Source: a virus. Taken from it: a stretch of DNA of 46,493 nt. The translations under genes were made by a program, and so were the position numbers. The notes below the pieces were generated by a model. The model was not told the DNA's origin, searched no databases, and saw only the letters and a list, made by a program, of their open reading frames with translations. Numbering within the stretch: the stretch's first letter is position 1; every line of letters starts with the position of its first letter. This document shows, piece after piece, positions 15,086 through 23,498 of this stretch. The stretch lies in IMG/VR virus record IMGVR_UViG_3300035698_005072, positions 1 to 46,493 of that record. One strand, written 5' to 3'.

Positions 15086-15122
15086 AGAGGTATTATACAT
15101 CCTAAGAAGGAGGAAAAACTTA

Positions 15123-16424
15123 ATGTCAAAAGAAAAAGTATTAGACAAGGAAGCACAAGAAAAACTTGTATCCGAAGTCAAAGATGAAGTTGTAGGACTA
15201 ATTAAAGAAAGTGTTGATATTCTTAGACAGAATAAGAGTAAAACAGATGAAAACTTAGAACCTACACTTAGGGATAAGTATGAAAACGCTTTAAGTATTT
15301 GGAAAAACAATGGATATGAAGCAGGAAAGATGGTTAAGGATTTGGATTCTAGATTGACTATTAATGATCTTGTAGATGCACTATCAACTACAGATGCACC
15401 TATTTTAATTCCAAAAGTTATTTCAACTATAGTTAAAGAAGCTGTAGAACCTATCATGGTAGGTACTAGCTTACTTCAAACTATTAGACTTGAAGCTGGA
15501 CAACAAATTACTTTTCCAGCAATGAGTGCTTTTACTGCTTCTGATATTGCAGAAGGACAAGAATACCCAGAACAAAAGTTACAATTCGCGGGTACTGTTA
15601 CTGCTAAAATCGGAAAAAGTGGTGTGAAGGTTAAATTCACAGAAGAAATGTTACGTTATAGTCAGTACGATGTAATGTCAATGCACTTGAGAGCAGCTGG
15701 TAGAGCAATGGCTCGCCATAAAGAAACAAAGATATTCAACATGATCAATGCTTTAGGTAACACTAAGTTTGATAATGGAACTGCAGGGGTTGCTAATACT
15801 AGCGGTAGAGATTCTGCTGGTGCAATTAATGGGACTATTACATTAGACGATTTAATCGATATGTATGGTGCTATTCTTACTAGTGGATTTTATGCAGACA
15901 CTTTGATTATGCATCCATTGGCGTGGACTATCTTCGCTAAGGATCCTGTTATGAGAGCCTTCGGGTTCAACAACGGTGGTCAAATGTGGCAAGCACCTAC
16001 AGGAGCTACTGGATTACATCCAAGCAGCACTGGAGTTGGTCCATACACACAAGGTGTGAATCAAAGTAATACATCTACACAATTACCTTCAGTATTTCCA
16101 GTATCTTTAAATATTATTATAAGTCCATATGTAGCGTATGATAGTACTAATAGTACATGCTCTATCATAATGGCTGATAGTAGAGAACTTGGAGCAATAT
16201 GTATAGATGAAGACTTATCTACTGATGAGTTTAATGATCCAGAAAGAGACCTTAAAGCTATTAAATTAAGGGAAAGATATGGATTGTGTATTTTTAACGA
16301 AGGTAACGCAGTTTCAGTTGCTAAAAACGTTAAAATTACTAAAGGTTATGATATGGATGATCTTCTTAGATGGACAGCTGGATCTGGAGAATTACCTGCA
16401 CCAGGTACTGCCGACATTATATAA
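15123..16424 (+). CDS. Major capsid protein
   Basis: This 433-aa protein fits the HK97-fold major capsid layout. Residues 1-80 form a charged helical arm that may be a scaffold-like or protease-removed segment. A conserved-looking middle follows: PVMVGTSLLQT-like region, QQITFPAMSAFTASDIAEGQEYPE (E-loop/N-arm-like), KIGKSGVKVKFTEEMLRYSQYD (P-domain start), LRAAGRAMARHKETKIFN (long spine helix), and ITLDDLIDMYGAILTSGF with DTLIMHPLAW (A domain). The RBS is AAGGAGG. It follows the scaffold and decoration genes and is closed by a strong intrinsic terminator, as expected for the most abundant virion protein. Confidence 0.9.
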   Translation: MSKEKVLDKEAQEKLVSEVKDEVVGLIKESVDILRQNKSKTDENLEPTLRDKYENALSIWKNNGYEAGKMVKDLDSRLTINDLVDALSTTDAPILIPKVISTIVKEAVEPIMVGTSLLQTIRLEAGQQITFPAMSAFTASDIAEGQEYPEQKLQFAGTVTAKIGKSGVKVKFTEEMLRYSQYDVMSMHLRAAGRAMARHKETKIFNMINALGNTKFDNGTAGVANTSGRDSAGAINGTITLDDLIDMYGAILTSGFYADTLIMHPLAWTIFAKDPVMRAFGFNNGGQMWQAPTGATGLHPSSTGVGPYTQGVNQSNTSTQLPSVFPVSLNIIISPYVAYDSTNSTCSIIMADSRELGAICIDEDLSTDEFNDPERDLKAIKLRERYGLCIFNEGNAVSVAKNVKITKGYDMDDLLRWTAGSGELPAPGTADII

Positions 16425-16450
16425 GTTAACTAGCCTGTTTATATAGAATT

Positions 16451-16476
16451 GGGGAGGCTTAGTCCTCCCCTTTTTT
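16451..16476 (+). terminator. Rho-independent terminator after the major capsid gene
   Basis: GGGGAGG and CCTCCCC pair around CTTAGT and are followed at once by six T residues. The next gene starts 19 nt later, leaving no room for a promoter, so downstream genes depend on readthrough. This would lower neck and tail expression relative to the capsid protein. Confidence 0.9.
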
Positions 16477-16494
16477 ACTTGGAGAAAAATTAAT

Positions 16495-17178
16495 ATGGCA
16501 AATCCTACAGTTTCTAAAACAACACCAAGTGATCTTGGTACTGGTATTTATATAGATCAACAAATAGTTATTGTTTTTGATCAAGCATTAGATTCTAGTA
16601 CTATTAATACTTCTACAATGTTGTTTTATCCTACTGATACAATAATACCTATTGCTGGAGAGGTATTGTATAGTGCAAGACTTCATACTATTACTTTTAT
16701 ACCTAAGAATATTTTAGAGAATAATACAGAATACTCTATTTTACTAGTAGGACAAGAGTCTCAAGGAAACTATATTAAAAGTTTAGCAGGAGAGTGCCTA
16801 GAAGATAATTATATATTTTCATTTACTACAGGAACTGAACTTACACCAGTTACAACAACATCTACGAATTCTGTAACTACCAGTGTAACAGGTTCCTCAG
16901 AAGATTTTGTTACTACGTTAGCACCCTCAGGTATTCCGAAGGATTTACAGATAGTTAGTGTAGTTCCAAATAATAGAGCAACTAACTTAGACCCTACGGA
17001 TATCACGGAGGTAGTTGTTACATTTAATCAAAACTTAGATCCTAATATAGACCCTTCTGAATGGATGACTATTTATGAAGAAGCAGTAGATGAAGACCCT
17101 CAGATGGATGCATCTGGTAGATATATGCCAGGAGTTATTACAGCTAGTGGGAATATCCTAACATATACTTTTAGCTAA
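16495..17178 (+). CDS. Big_5 (SbsA-type Ig-like) domain protein, truncated at its second domain
   Basis: Residues about 5-112 form an SbsA-type Big_5 domain (VIVFDQALDSSTINTSTMLF, TITFIPKNILENNTEYSILL, YIFSFTTG). A Thr-rich linker (115-141) follows, then the start of a second domain (QIVSVVPNNRATNLDP, VVVTFNQNLDPNIDPSEWMTIY) that stops at ILTYTFS. The missing half of domain two (KEIL, then NRKYTITLTQD and KYYFTSKY) is found in the +1 frame running into the next gene. The original protein was therefore probably one chain of about 430 aa with a connector domain at the C-terminus. Such Ig-like domains decorate phage heads, necks and tails. Confidence 0.75.
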   Translation: MANPTVSKTTPSDLGTGIYIDQQIVIVFDQALDSSTINTSTMLFYPTDTIIPIAGEVLYSARLHTITFIPKNILENNTEYSILLVGQESQGNYIKSLAGECLEDNYIFSFTTGTELTPVTTTSTNSVTTSVTGSSEDFVTTLAPSGIPKDLQIVSVVPNNRATNLDPTDITEVVVTFNQNLDPNIDPSEWMTIYEEAVDEDPQMDASGRYMPGVITASGNILTYTFS

Positions 17179-17188
17179 GGAGATACTT

Positions 17189-17791
17189 ATGGGAGCATGG
17201 TATAATAGAAAGTACACTATCACACTTACACAAGATATTCAATCAGAAGATGGTGACAATTTAGCTTCAATAATTAAATATTACTTTACCTCTAAGTATA
17301 GACCACTATATACAAGTTCTTTAATTGTTAGATCTAAAATAGGTCCTTTTCTACTAGATATTCCAGAGGATACAATAAATTTAATAATATACCAAGAAAG
17401 TTTACTTTTCCATAATAGATATCCTTGTATTGTAGCTAAGTACGGAGTGGACGATTATGGAGTACTTTTAACTATACCTAGAGAGGTACAGGCATATATT
17501 ACGGCTAAAGTACAGTACGAGTTGCTAAACACAGTTATACTTGAAGGATCAAGAGCAGTTGGATCTAAACTACTAGGTGATTTTAGAGTAGACAAAGCGT
17601 TTGGGGTAACAGCTACACTAGCTAGAATACAACCATCACTAACTGTAGCTCAAGAAAGTATGGATTATTGGGATAACAAGATTGGTGAGTTATGTACAGG
17701 CACTACAAAAGGACCGAAAGTAGCAATAAAAGGATATAACTATAATAGAGGTAGTGAGGCTACCATAAATAGAAATTGGAGCTTTAGTTAA
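17189..17791 (+). CDS. Head-tail connector-like protein starting inside a Big_5 domain (200 aa)
   Basis: Residues 5-36 complete the second Big_5 domain begun in the upstream gene. The remainder (about 55-180) is helical, with LLTIPREVQAYITAKVQYELLNTV and ATLARIQPSLTVAQESMDYWDNKIGELC, resembling head-completion/connector proteins by position and helical content. ATG 17189 has AAGGAG six bases upstream, so it can be translated separately, but those bases also encode Lys-Glu in the open upstream frame and match PKNIL of the first domain. A single T fewer in the run at 17169-17172 would fuse the two genes. Confidence 0.6.
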   Translation: MGAWYNRKYTITLTQDIQSEDGDNLASIIKYYFTSKYRPLYTSSLIVRSKIGPFLLDIPEDTINLIIYQESLLFHNRYPCIVAKYGVDDYGVLLTIPREVQAYITAKVQYELLNTVILEGSRAVGSKLLGDFRVDKAFGVTATLARIQPSLTVAQESMDYWDNKIGELCTGTTKGPKVAIKGYNYNRGSEATINRNWSFS

Positions 17792-18348
17792 TGACTGACC
17801 TATTTCCAGGAGGTTCTTCAGAAGATTTCAGTTTATATGGAAGTGTAAGTAATTCTACTACTGGAGAACTAATATTACGAGATCACTTTAGAGATTTTTT
17901 ATATGGTACACAGGACGAGCCTAGAAGAGGTTTCTATGTGTTATATAAAAGAGCTAACAAGAGGCAACTATGCGCCTGTGTTAACCCACAAACGCATGAA
18001 AGAGCTAGTGGGTGTACTATGTGCTCTAGAAAAGGATATGTCTTTTCAGAGGAACTAATGATGTCCTACATGGGACTATCTATGACATTAGGTTTTGGAT
18101 CTAAATCGCAAGAAGTAAGAACTGAACCAGGAATAACAAATCCTAAAGTAATAAAGTTTTATTTAGAGCATGTTAAGGATCCCCATGTTAATGATGAGAT
18201 TGTTACACTAAGTCAGTATGAAAATGGAGACTTAATTACACCTATACAGAGAGTAGAAATATATGACATATTAAATGTCTTAACATATAGAGATATAAAT
18301 GGTAGAGTAGTATATCATATTTGTATTACTGAGAAGAGGGAAGTATAA
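17791..18348 (+). CDS. Neck/head-closure protein with Cys cluster (185 aa)
   Basis: The start overlaps the upstream stop (TAATG). A Cys group C61, C63, C75, C78 (LCACVN, then GCTMCSRKGYVF) forms a zinc-ribbon-like knuckle. The rest is beta-rich (VIKFYLEHVKDP, TPIQRVEIYDILNVLTYRD, VVYHICITEKREV), consistent with a small head-closure or stopper protein. It sits between connector and tail-completion genes, which supports a neck role. It ends in a TAATG overlap with the next gene, so the three are probably made in a coupled way. Confidence 0.6.
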   Translation: MTDLFPGGSSEDFSLYGSVSNSTTGELILRDHFRDFLYGTQDEPRRGFYVLYKRANKRQLCACVNPQTHERASGCTMCSRKGYVFSEELMMSYMGLSMTLGFGSKSQEVRTEPGITNPKVIKFYLEHVKDPHVNDEIVTLSQYENGDLITPIQRVEIYDILNVLTYRDINGRVVYHICITEKREV

Positions 18349-19499
18349 TGAGTGTTGCTGGACAACCACTAGATTCTTTTGTATCTATAGATAAACTCAA
18401 TGATACCGCAGGAGCTAGAAAAGAAAGACCAGGTAGCTTACAGGAGTTTTTTACTCATGTACGCCTTTCTCTAATAGATTATCAACAAAGATTAGGAATG
18501 AAAGAAAATAACTTTGTACGTTTTGCACATGATAATCCACCAATTTCATTAGAAGAAATAAATCCAGACAGCCAGGGAGAAGATACTCTTTTAGCAGTAG
18601 GAGGAGTTACATACCCACAAAATATGTCTAGAATAGATTTAACATCTGCATCAACAGTTACAGATGATGATCAATATGGGGAGTTTTCAGTAGTAAAAGT
18701 ATATGACCCTTATGGAGTAGAAAGGGTAAGTGGAGGAGATATAGGAAGAATTATAATGAGGAACAACAGTGTATATACCATGGAAGTTACTAGTATATAC
18801 CCTGATGCCTCTGGAATACCAGTAGTAAATGTACAAGGAGATATAGCCCCTAATACTAATGTAGCGGTAGTGGCTCCCTCTGGATCCAGTATTAATCAAG
18901 AGGTTAGTATTGTATATCATGGTCAGCTCTTAAATTCTAATCTATATGATGATAGAAATATAGGAGATAGCTTAGTAGATAAACAATTCAACCCCACAAT
19001 AACATATTCATTAAAATTAAAAGAACCTGGCACATCCGGACAAGGAGGTCCATTTGGAGATAAAAGGGAATATAGACCTCGGATTAGAACACCAAAAGGA
19101 TACACAATATCGAATGATGCAGGGGATAGAAGCGCTATAGAGTACGGACAGAAATTTGATTGTTTAGTTCAGTTTGATGTTTGGGCGGAAACGCATACTG
19201 ATGCTGAGGAATTAGCAGACTGGTTCGAAGACTTTATGGTAAAATATGCTGGAGTGTTTGAAAAGAACGGGATGGATAGAGTTCTATTCTGGCAAAGATT
19301 ACGAGATAGTACTAAAGAAGCATGGAGAGACAATATAGTTAGTAGGTCCCTTATATACTTTATAAGATACGATCAAACTTCTTATGTAGACTTAGGTGTT
19401 ATAGAAGAAGTTAATTATGTTATTAGGACCTTATCAACAATAACTATGGATCCAAGCGGTAATTTCTCGTGGGTAAGTGCAAACGCTCTAACACAATAA
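18348..19499 (+). CDS. Neck / tail-terminator-like protein (383 aa)
   Basis: AGAGGGAAG precedes ATG 18348 (TAATG overlap). The N-terminal part is a helix-containing segment (LQEFFTHVRLSLIDYQQRLG) followed by beta-rich regions. Residues about 265-350 (KFDCLVQFDVWAETHTDAEELADWFEDFMVKYAG, IYFIRYDQTSYVDLG) resemble tail-terminator/tail-completion proteins, which carry a beta sheet packed against helices and cap the tail tube. It lies directly before the sheath gene, the usual order. Its length is greater than most terminators, so the N-terminal half may be an additional collar or neck domain. Confidence 0.6.
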   Translation: MSVAGQPLDSFVSIDKLNDTAGARKERPGSLQEFFTHVRLSLIDYQQRLGMKENNFVRFAHDNPPISLEEINPDSQGEDTLLAVGGVTYPQNMSRIDLTSASTVTDDDQYGEFSVVKVYDPYGVERVSGGDIGRIIMRNNSVYTMEVTSIYPDASGIPVVNVQGDIAPNTNVAVVAPSGSSINQEVSIVYHGQLLNSNLYDDRNIGDSLVDKQFNPTITYSLKLKEPGTSGQGGPFGDKREYRPRIRTPKGYTISNDAGDRSAIEYGQKFDCLVQFDVWAETHTDAEELADWFEDFMVKYAGVFEKNGMDRVLFWQRLRDSTKEAWRDNIVSRSLIYFIRYDQTSYVDLGVIEEVNYVIRTLSTITMDPSGNFSWVSANALTQ

Positions 19500-19521
19500 A
19501 ATAACAAAGGAGGACAAACAC

Positions 19522-20889
19522 ATGGCAACACCAAGATTTCCCAATGTACCTGGTGTTAATGTTGAAGTTCAGGATGGTAATTTAATTATACCTAGACCTG
19601 AAGTCAGACCTGTAGTTGTGTTATTAGGATCTACAACATCAACACAGATAGATAGTAGTGCAAATCGCTACGCAGAGCCATTTGAGCCTTACGGTATTGG
19701 AGTAGAACCTTTAGACTTAGCCTATAGGATGAAGAACAGTGATGGTACCTGGTCTGAGCTTTCAAAAGCAGTTCTTGAAGCACAGGGCGGAGGAGCTGAA
19801 GCAATAGTTTGTGTTAATATTGCTGCTAGTGGTATTGATACTGATACTGCAAGATATCATGCTCTTAATGAAGCGTATAGAAAGTTACAGAACTTTGAAA
19901 ATATTGATATTGTTGTTCCTGTTGGTGCTTATGCAGATGCCAGCGGACTAGCTACTGATCAAAGCTATGCATACCAGCTAGCTAATTTCTGTTATCAAGT
20001 AACTCGTAATAACAATGAGACTGTTGGTATTTTAGGAGTTAATCAAGCAGATGCTACATGTCAGCCTTCATTGTCTGATGTCGAAGCTTGGGTAATTAGA
20101 CTAAAGAATTACGAAGGAGCTTTAAGTATATATGATGGTACAACAGATGCTGATGGTGATGATCAACCAGAAAATTATCAGTTTTATGCATCGCATGCTA
20201 CTGCTTATACGGAACTTACTGGTCCAGCACCTTTACCTAGAGCTAATGCTCAATTAGATGAAGATGGTACTCCAATTGATATAGGAATGTATATCAGTGT
20301 ATGTGCAATGGATGTTAACTGTTATAATGCATCAGCTGATAGGAATCCAGGATATTACAAAGCTAATGGAGCAGCAGCGTATGCTGGATCTATAGCTAAG
20401 TTACCTGCGCAAGAGGCGCCTACAAACAAGGTAATGTCTGGAGTAACTATACAACGACCTTTATCATTAAGACAAGTTCAATATCTTAATAAAGGAAGAT
20501 ACGTATGTTTACAACAGAAACCTAAAGGTCTTGTAGTTTCTAATGCAATGACCGGAGCGCACCACATAGATGATTATGCAAGATCTGATTTTGTTAGATT
20601 AACATCTGTGCGTATTATGTATGATGCAGTTAATTATATTAGGAGAGTAGGAGATAGATTTATTGGTGGCCCTAACAATGCCTATGTAAGAAATGCTTTA
20701 GATTCAGCTATTGATGAAGCATTGACTGACATGGTTAAAGCAGGCGCATTAGAAGACTATCAATATACAATAATTGCGTCTCCAACAGATAGAGTATTAG
20801 GAAATGTAAACATTCCATTAACTATAATCCCAGCTTATGAGATTCTACGTATTAATGTAGTTGTAGGTCTTTCGGCAGCAACAGCTTAA
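19522..20889 (+). CDS. Contractile tail sheath protein
   Basis: This 455-aa protein has sheath features: PNVPGVNVEVQDGN near the start, an alpha/beta middle (AEAIVCVNIAASGIDTDTARYHAL, NIDIVVPVGAYAD, NNETVGILGVN), and a C-terminal region with VRLTSVRIMYDAVNYIRRVGDRFIGGPNN and PLTIIPAYEILRINVVVGLSA. Sheath subunits wrap the tube and contract to drive it through the host envelope. The RBS is AAAGGAGG. It precedes the first tube gene by 16 nt, the canonical order of contractile tails. Confidence 0.9.
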   Translation: MATPRFPNVPGVNVEVQDGNLIIPRPEVRPVVVLLGSTTSTQIDSSANRYAEPFEPYGIGVEPLDLAYRMKNSDGTWSELSKAVLEAQGGGAEAIVCVNIAASGIDTDTARYHALNEAYRKLQNFENIDIVVPVGAYADASGLATDQSYAYQLANFCYQVTRNNNETVGILGVNQADATCQPSLSDVEAWVIRLKNYEGALSIYDGTTDADGDDQPENYQFYASHATAYTELTGPAPLPRANAQLDEDGTPIDIGMYISVCAMDVNCYNASADRNPGYYKANGAAAYAGSIAKLPAQEAPTNKVMSGVTIQRPLSLRQVQYLNKGRYVCLQQKPKGLVVSNAMTGAHHIDDYARSDFVRLTSVRIMYDAVNYIRRVGDRFIGGPNNAYVRNALDSAIDEALTDMVKAGALEDYQYTIIASPTDRVLGNVNIPLTIIPAYEILRINVVVGLSAATA

Positions 20890-20905
20890 AAGGAGGTACT
20901 AAAAT

Positions 20906-21550
20906 ATGGCAGGAGTAAGTGAATATACTAAAAGTTACAATTCATTCTCAGGTGTTGATATTACAGCTACCTTTCAAGGGAAAGTTATAGGTTCTTTGCA
21001 AGGAGTGTCTTATTCAATAACTAGAGAAAAGGCTCCTATCTATACGATGGGGTCAGCTAATCCACGTAGTTTTTCTAGAGGTAAAAGAGGAATTGCTGGT
21101 GGGCTAGTATTTACTGTATTTGATAGGTCTGCTTTACTTGCAACTATACAAGACCTTGGATATGGAGAACAAAATGTAGATCAGTTCTACGCTTACAAAT
21201 CGGATAAACAGCATTTTGACAATACTGTAGGAGGTGCGGAAAGACAAATAGCTAACATATCTAGTGGTATGACTGGCCTTGTTGATTCTGCGGGAGTTGT
21301 AAGTCCAAGAGATTGGTCTACTCCTTACTACACGGATCAAATCCCACCTTTTGATATTGTTCTTTCAGCTGCTAATGAATTTGGAAGTATAGCATCTATG
21401 TCAATAGTAGGAGTAGATATCTTGAACGAAGGTTCTGGAATGTCTATAGATGACATCGTTACAGAAGAACAATTTACATTTGTATGTAGAGAGATTAAAC
21501 ATTGGAAATCACATAATGCAGAAAGTACGTTTAGTCCATACTTTGGTTAA
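20906..21550 (+). CDS. Tail tube protein, paralog 1 (probable main tube)
   Basis: This 214-aa protein follows the sheath (RBS AAAAGGAGG) and is closed by a strong terminator. Its fold signature is shared with the next gene: SFSGVDITATF, LQGVSYSITREKAPIYTMG, PRSFSRGKRGIAGGLVFTVFD, IPPFDIVLSAANEFGSI and FTFVCREIK. Position after the sheath and before a terminator points to the abundant tube subunit that forms the DNA channel. The adjacent paralogs probably serve as tube-end or specialised rings. Confidence 0.8.
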   Translation: MAGVSEYTKSYNSFSGVDITATFQGKVIGSLQGVSYSITREKAPIYTMGSANPRSFSRGKRGIAGGLVFTVFDRSALLATIQDLGYGEQNVDQFYAYKSDKQHFDNTVGGAERQIANISSGMTGLVDSAGVVSPRDWSTPYYTDQIPPFDIVLSAANEFGSIASMSIVGVDILNEGSGMSIDDIVTEEQFTFVCREIKHWKSHNAESTFSPYFG

Positions 21551-21570
21551 TAATTAGTTTAGTACTATTA

Positions 21571-21594
21571 GGGGGAGGAAACACCTCCCCCTTT
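21571..21594 (+). terminator. Rho-independent terminator after the first tube gene
   Basis: GGGGGAGG and CCTCCCCC form a perfect 8-bp GC stem around AAACA, followed by TTTAAATA. The next gene begins 17 nt later with no space for a promoter, so partial termination would favour sheath and main tube over downstream products. The T tract is short (three), so readthrough should be substantial. Confidence 0.8.
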
Positions 21595-21610
21595 AAATAG
21601 GAGTCACTAT

Positions 21611-22336
21611 ATGTCATTATATACAGAACAGGATTTAAAAGATGGTCTTTCTGGTAAGTTGATATCTTCGTTTTCGGGTGCAGATATTCAGGTAATGCTA
21701 GGAATACCAGGAAAATTTAATGATGGTAACTACTATGATGGTGCCTATGTACAGCTAGGTAATTTACAAACGCTTTCTTATTCTATGCATAGGGAGGTTT
21801 TTCCTGTAAGATCTCTAGGCGCAGAGTACGGTCAAAATCCAGAGACTTTCACTAGAGGCCCTAGAACTTGTGCTGGTACTCTAATATGGACAGTACTTGA
21901 CATGGGTATTTTTGAAAGATTATACTCTGTGCATACACATTTAAAAAATGGTACAAGTGCTGATAAGCGCGGTGATCTAACTCCATACCTTAGAGAGCAT
22001 GATAAAGACCCTAATATTAATACAGAAGTTAAAATGGATCAGTTACTTCCTTTTGATTTGTACATTACATTTCAGAATGAGGTTGGTAGCATTATGGCTA
22101 TGGATATATTAGGTATTCGTATAACGGATGATAGCATGGTTCTAAGTTCTAATGATGTATTAACTGAGCAAACTATGAGTTTTGTATGTAGGGAAGTTAA
22201 ACTACCTTATAGACAGGTAAGTTATAAAAGTGCATACAGCCCTTCTGCATCTGTTCGTAGTACACTTAAAGGAAGACCAGATACTTATAGAAAAAAACAA
22301 AATGAGCTACTAAGGTATAGTAATAAGTATAAATAA
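21611..22336 (+). CDS. Tail tube-like protein, paralog 2 (241 aa)
   Basis: It aligns clearly with the preceding tube protein: SFSGADIQVML, LQTLSYSMHREVFPVRSLG, PETFTRGPRTCAGTLIWTVLD, LLPFDLYITFQNEVGSI and MSFVCREVK occur in the same order. It is about 27 residues longer, with an insertion near the start (GIPGKFNDGNYYDGAY) and a basic C-terminal tail. The RBS is AGGAG. It lies after the attenuating terminator, so lower expression is expected. It may form a tube-initiator or terminal ring on the baseplate or neck side. Confidence 0.7.
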   Translation: MSLYTEQDLKDGLSGKLISSFSGADIQVMLGIPGKFNDGNYYDGAYVQLGNLQTLSYSMHREVFPVRSLGAEYGQNPETFTRGPRTCAGTLIWTVLDMGIFERLYSVHTHLKNGTSADKRGDLTPYLREHDKDPNINTEVKMDQLLPFDLYITFQNEVGSIMAMDILGIRITDDSMVLSSNDVLTEQTMSFVCREVKLPYRQVSYKSAYSPSASVRSTLKGRPDTYRKKQNELLRYSNKYK

Positions 22337-22348
22337 AAGGGGCTATTT

Positions 22349-23131
22349 ATGGCAATGTCAAGTGCATATGATGCAACAAATGAATCTACAGTATATAGTG
22401 GTTCTCAAGTATCTGTTTTAATTAAAGCGGATGGTGCCTTGAACATGCCTATTCCTGTTAATTTTACTTCTGTAGACTTCCAGGTAAGTCAGTCTAAAAG
22501 ACCTATATATGGATTTGCATCTCAATATTTTGATGCAGTAGCAAAAGGACAAGTTATTGTAAACGGAACTTTTTCTATTAATTTTTCTGAAAGAAATCAT
22601 CTTACTATGCTATTAAATGATTCTCTAGGTATAGAGCCTTTCTTAGAAGAGAAAGTAGTAGAAAGTAATAAGAAAGCTTTTACTCTAGATGATGTAGCCA
22701 CTAATGTATCTAATATGATGAATCCCGGAAAGCCCACCTTTCAATTAGGAGGAGCTCCTGTTGATGTATCTAATAGCCCGGAAGAGCTTAGAAAGATGCA
22801 AAAGGATGTACTTAGTAATAAGATGAAAGAAGACTCTAAACAATGGGGAGATGTAGGGAATCATTCAAGTGTAAAAAGTAACTTAGAAAAAGAGGCAGGA
22901 AGTATAACATCATTACAAAACGTATTTAAGTATCTTAGCAATAATGGATTTACATTAACATTACTATATGGTGCATTTTCTGGGGAAGATGATTCACTCC
23001 AAGATAGTAGTGGGTATCAGAATAAGATTATCCTTGATGGAATGCACGTGCTAGGTCAAGGACAAAGGATAGAGGTAACTGGACAACCAGTACAGGAAGT
23101 ATACCAATTTATAGCTAAAAATTTAGTTTAA
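22349..23131 (+). CDS. Diverged tube-like protein, possible third paralog (260 aa)
   Basis: An AAAAGGGG-type RBS precedes ATG 22349. The two ends keep the tube pattern: YSGSQVSVLI, VDFQVSQSKRPIYGFASQYFD, KGQVIVNGTFSINF at the front and FTLTLLYGAF, IILDGMHVLGQGQRIEV at the back. Between about 100 and 190 lies a long polar, helical insertion (LSNKMKEDSKQWGDVG). Identity with the other two tubes is weak, so the fold assignment is an inference from strand order and location. It is probably a minor ring or tube-baseplate adaptor. Confidence 0.5.
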   Translation: MAMSSAYDATNESTVYSGSQVSVLIKADGALNMPIPVNFTSVDFQVSQSKRPIYGFASQYFDAVAKGQVIVNGTFSINFSERNHLTMLLNDSLGIEPFLEEKVVESNKKAFTLDDVATNVSNMMNPGKPTFQLGGAPVDVSNSPEELRKMQKDVLSNKMKEDSKQWGDVGNHSSVKSNLEKEAGSITSLQNVFKYLSNNGFTLTLLYGAFSGEDDSLQDSSGYQNKIILDGMHVLGQGQRIEVTGQPVQEVYQFIAKNLV

Positions 23132-23150
23132 CTAACGGAGGTATTATTTT

Positions 23151-23498
23151 ATGAATGAAGAATTAGTAGTAGAAGCGGTAGTAGCGCCTAAGAAGTCACA
23201 AGAAGATATTGATAAAATGAAAGCACAATTTGGTAAGGTTTTTCTTATTTTAATAGATGGGGATGAATATTACTATAGACCCATGAACAGAAAAGAATAT
23301 AGAGATATTTATTCTAATCCTGCTCTTGTAGAAGATAAGTTTCAACTAGAACAAAGTATTTCTCAACACTGTGTAGTTTCCCCTCAAATGACTTTAGAGT
23401 ATTTTCAAGTAAAGCCTGCTGGGATTGTTTCTTTACTTTCAGATCTAATACTAGAAGCTAGCAGTTTTGTACCGGATACTAAACCAGTACAACTATAA
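23151..23498 (+). CDS. Tail assembly chaperone, paralog 1 (115 aa)
   Basis: It lies between the tube genes and the tape-measure-sized genes, where tail assembly chaperones are found. The pattern VFLILIDGDEYYYRPMNRKEYRDIY, later VKPAGIVSLLSDLILEASSF, matches the next protein (IHYIVLDGIDFVYRSLIKKEYVIAV, then VSPGCLIKVSELILQASGF). Such proteins coat the tape measure during assembly. Its TAA overlaps the next ATG (TAATG). Classic phages join the two chaperones by ribosomal frameshift; here they are simply coupled separate genes. Confidence 0.65.
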   Translation: MNEELVVEAVVAPKKSQEDIDKMKAQFGKVFLILIDGDEYYYRPMNRKEYRDIYSNPALVEDKFQLEQSISQHCVVSPQMTLEYFQVKPAGIVSLLSDLILEASSFVPDTKPVQL

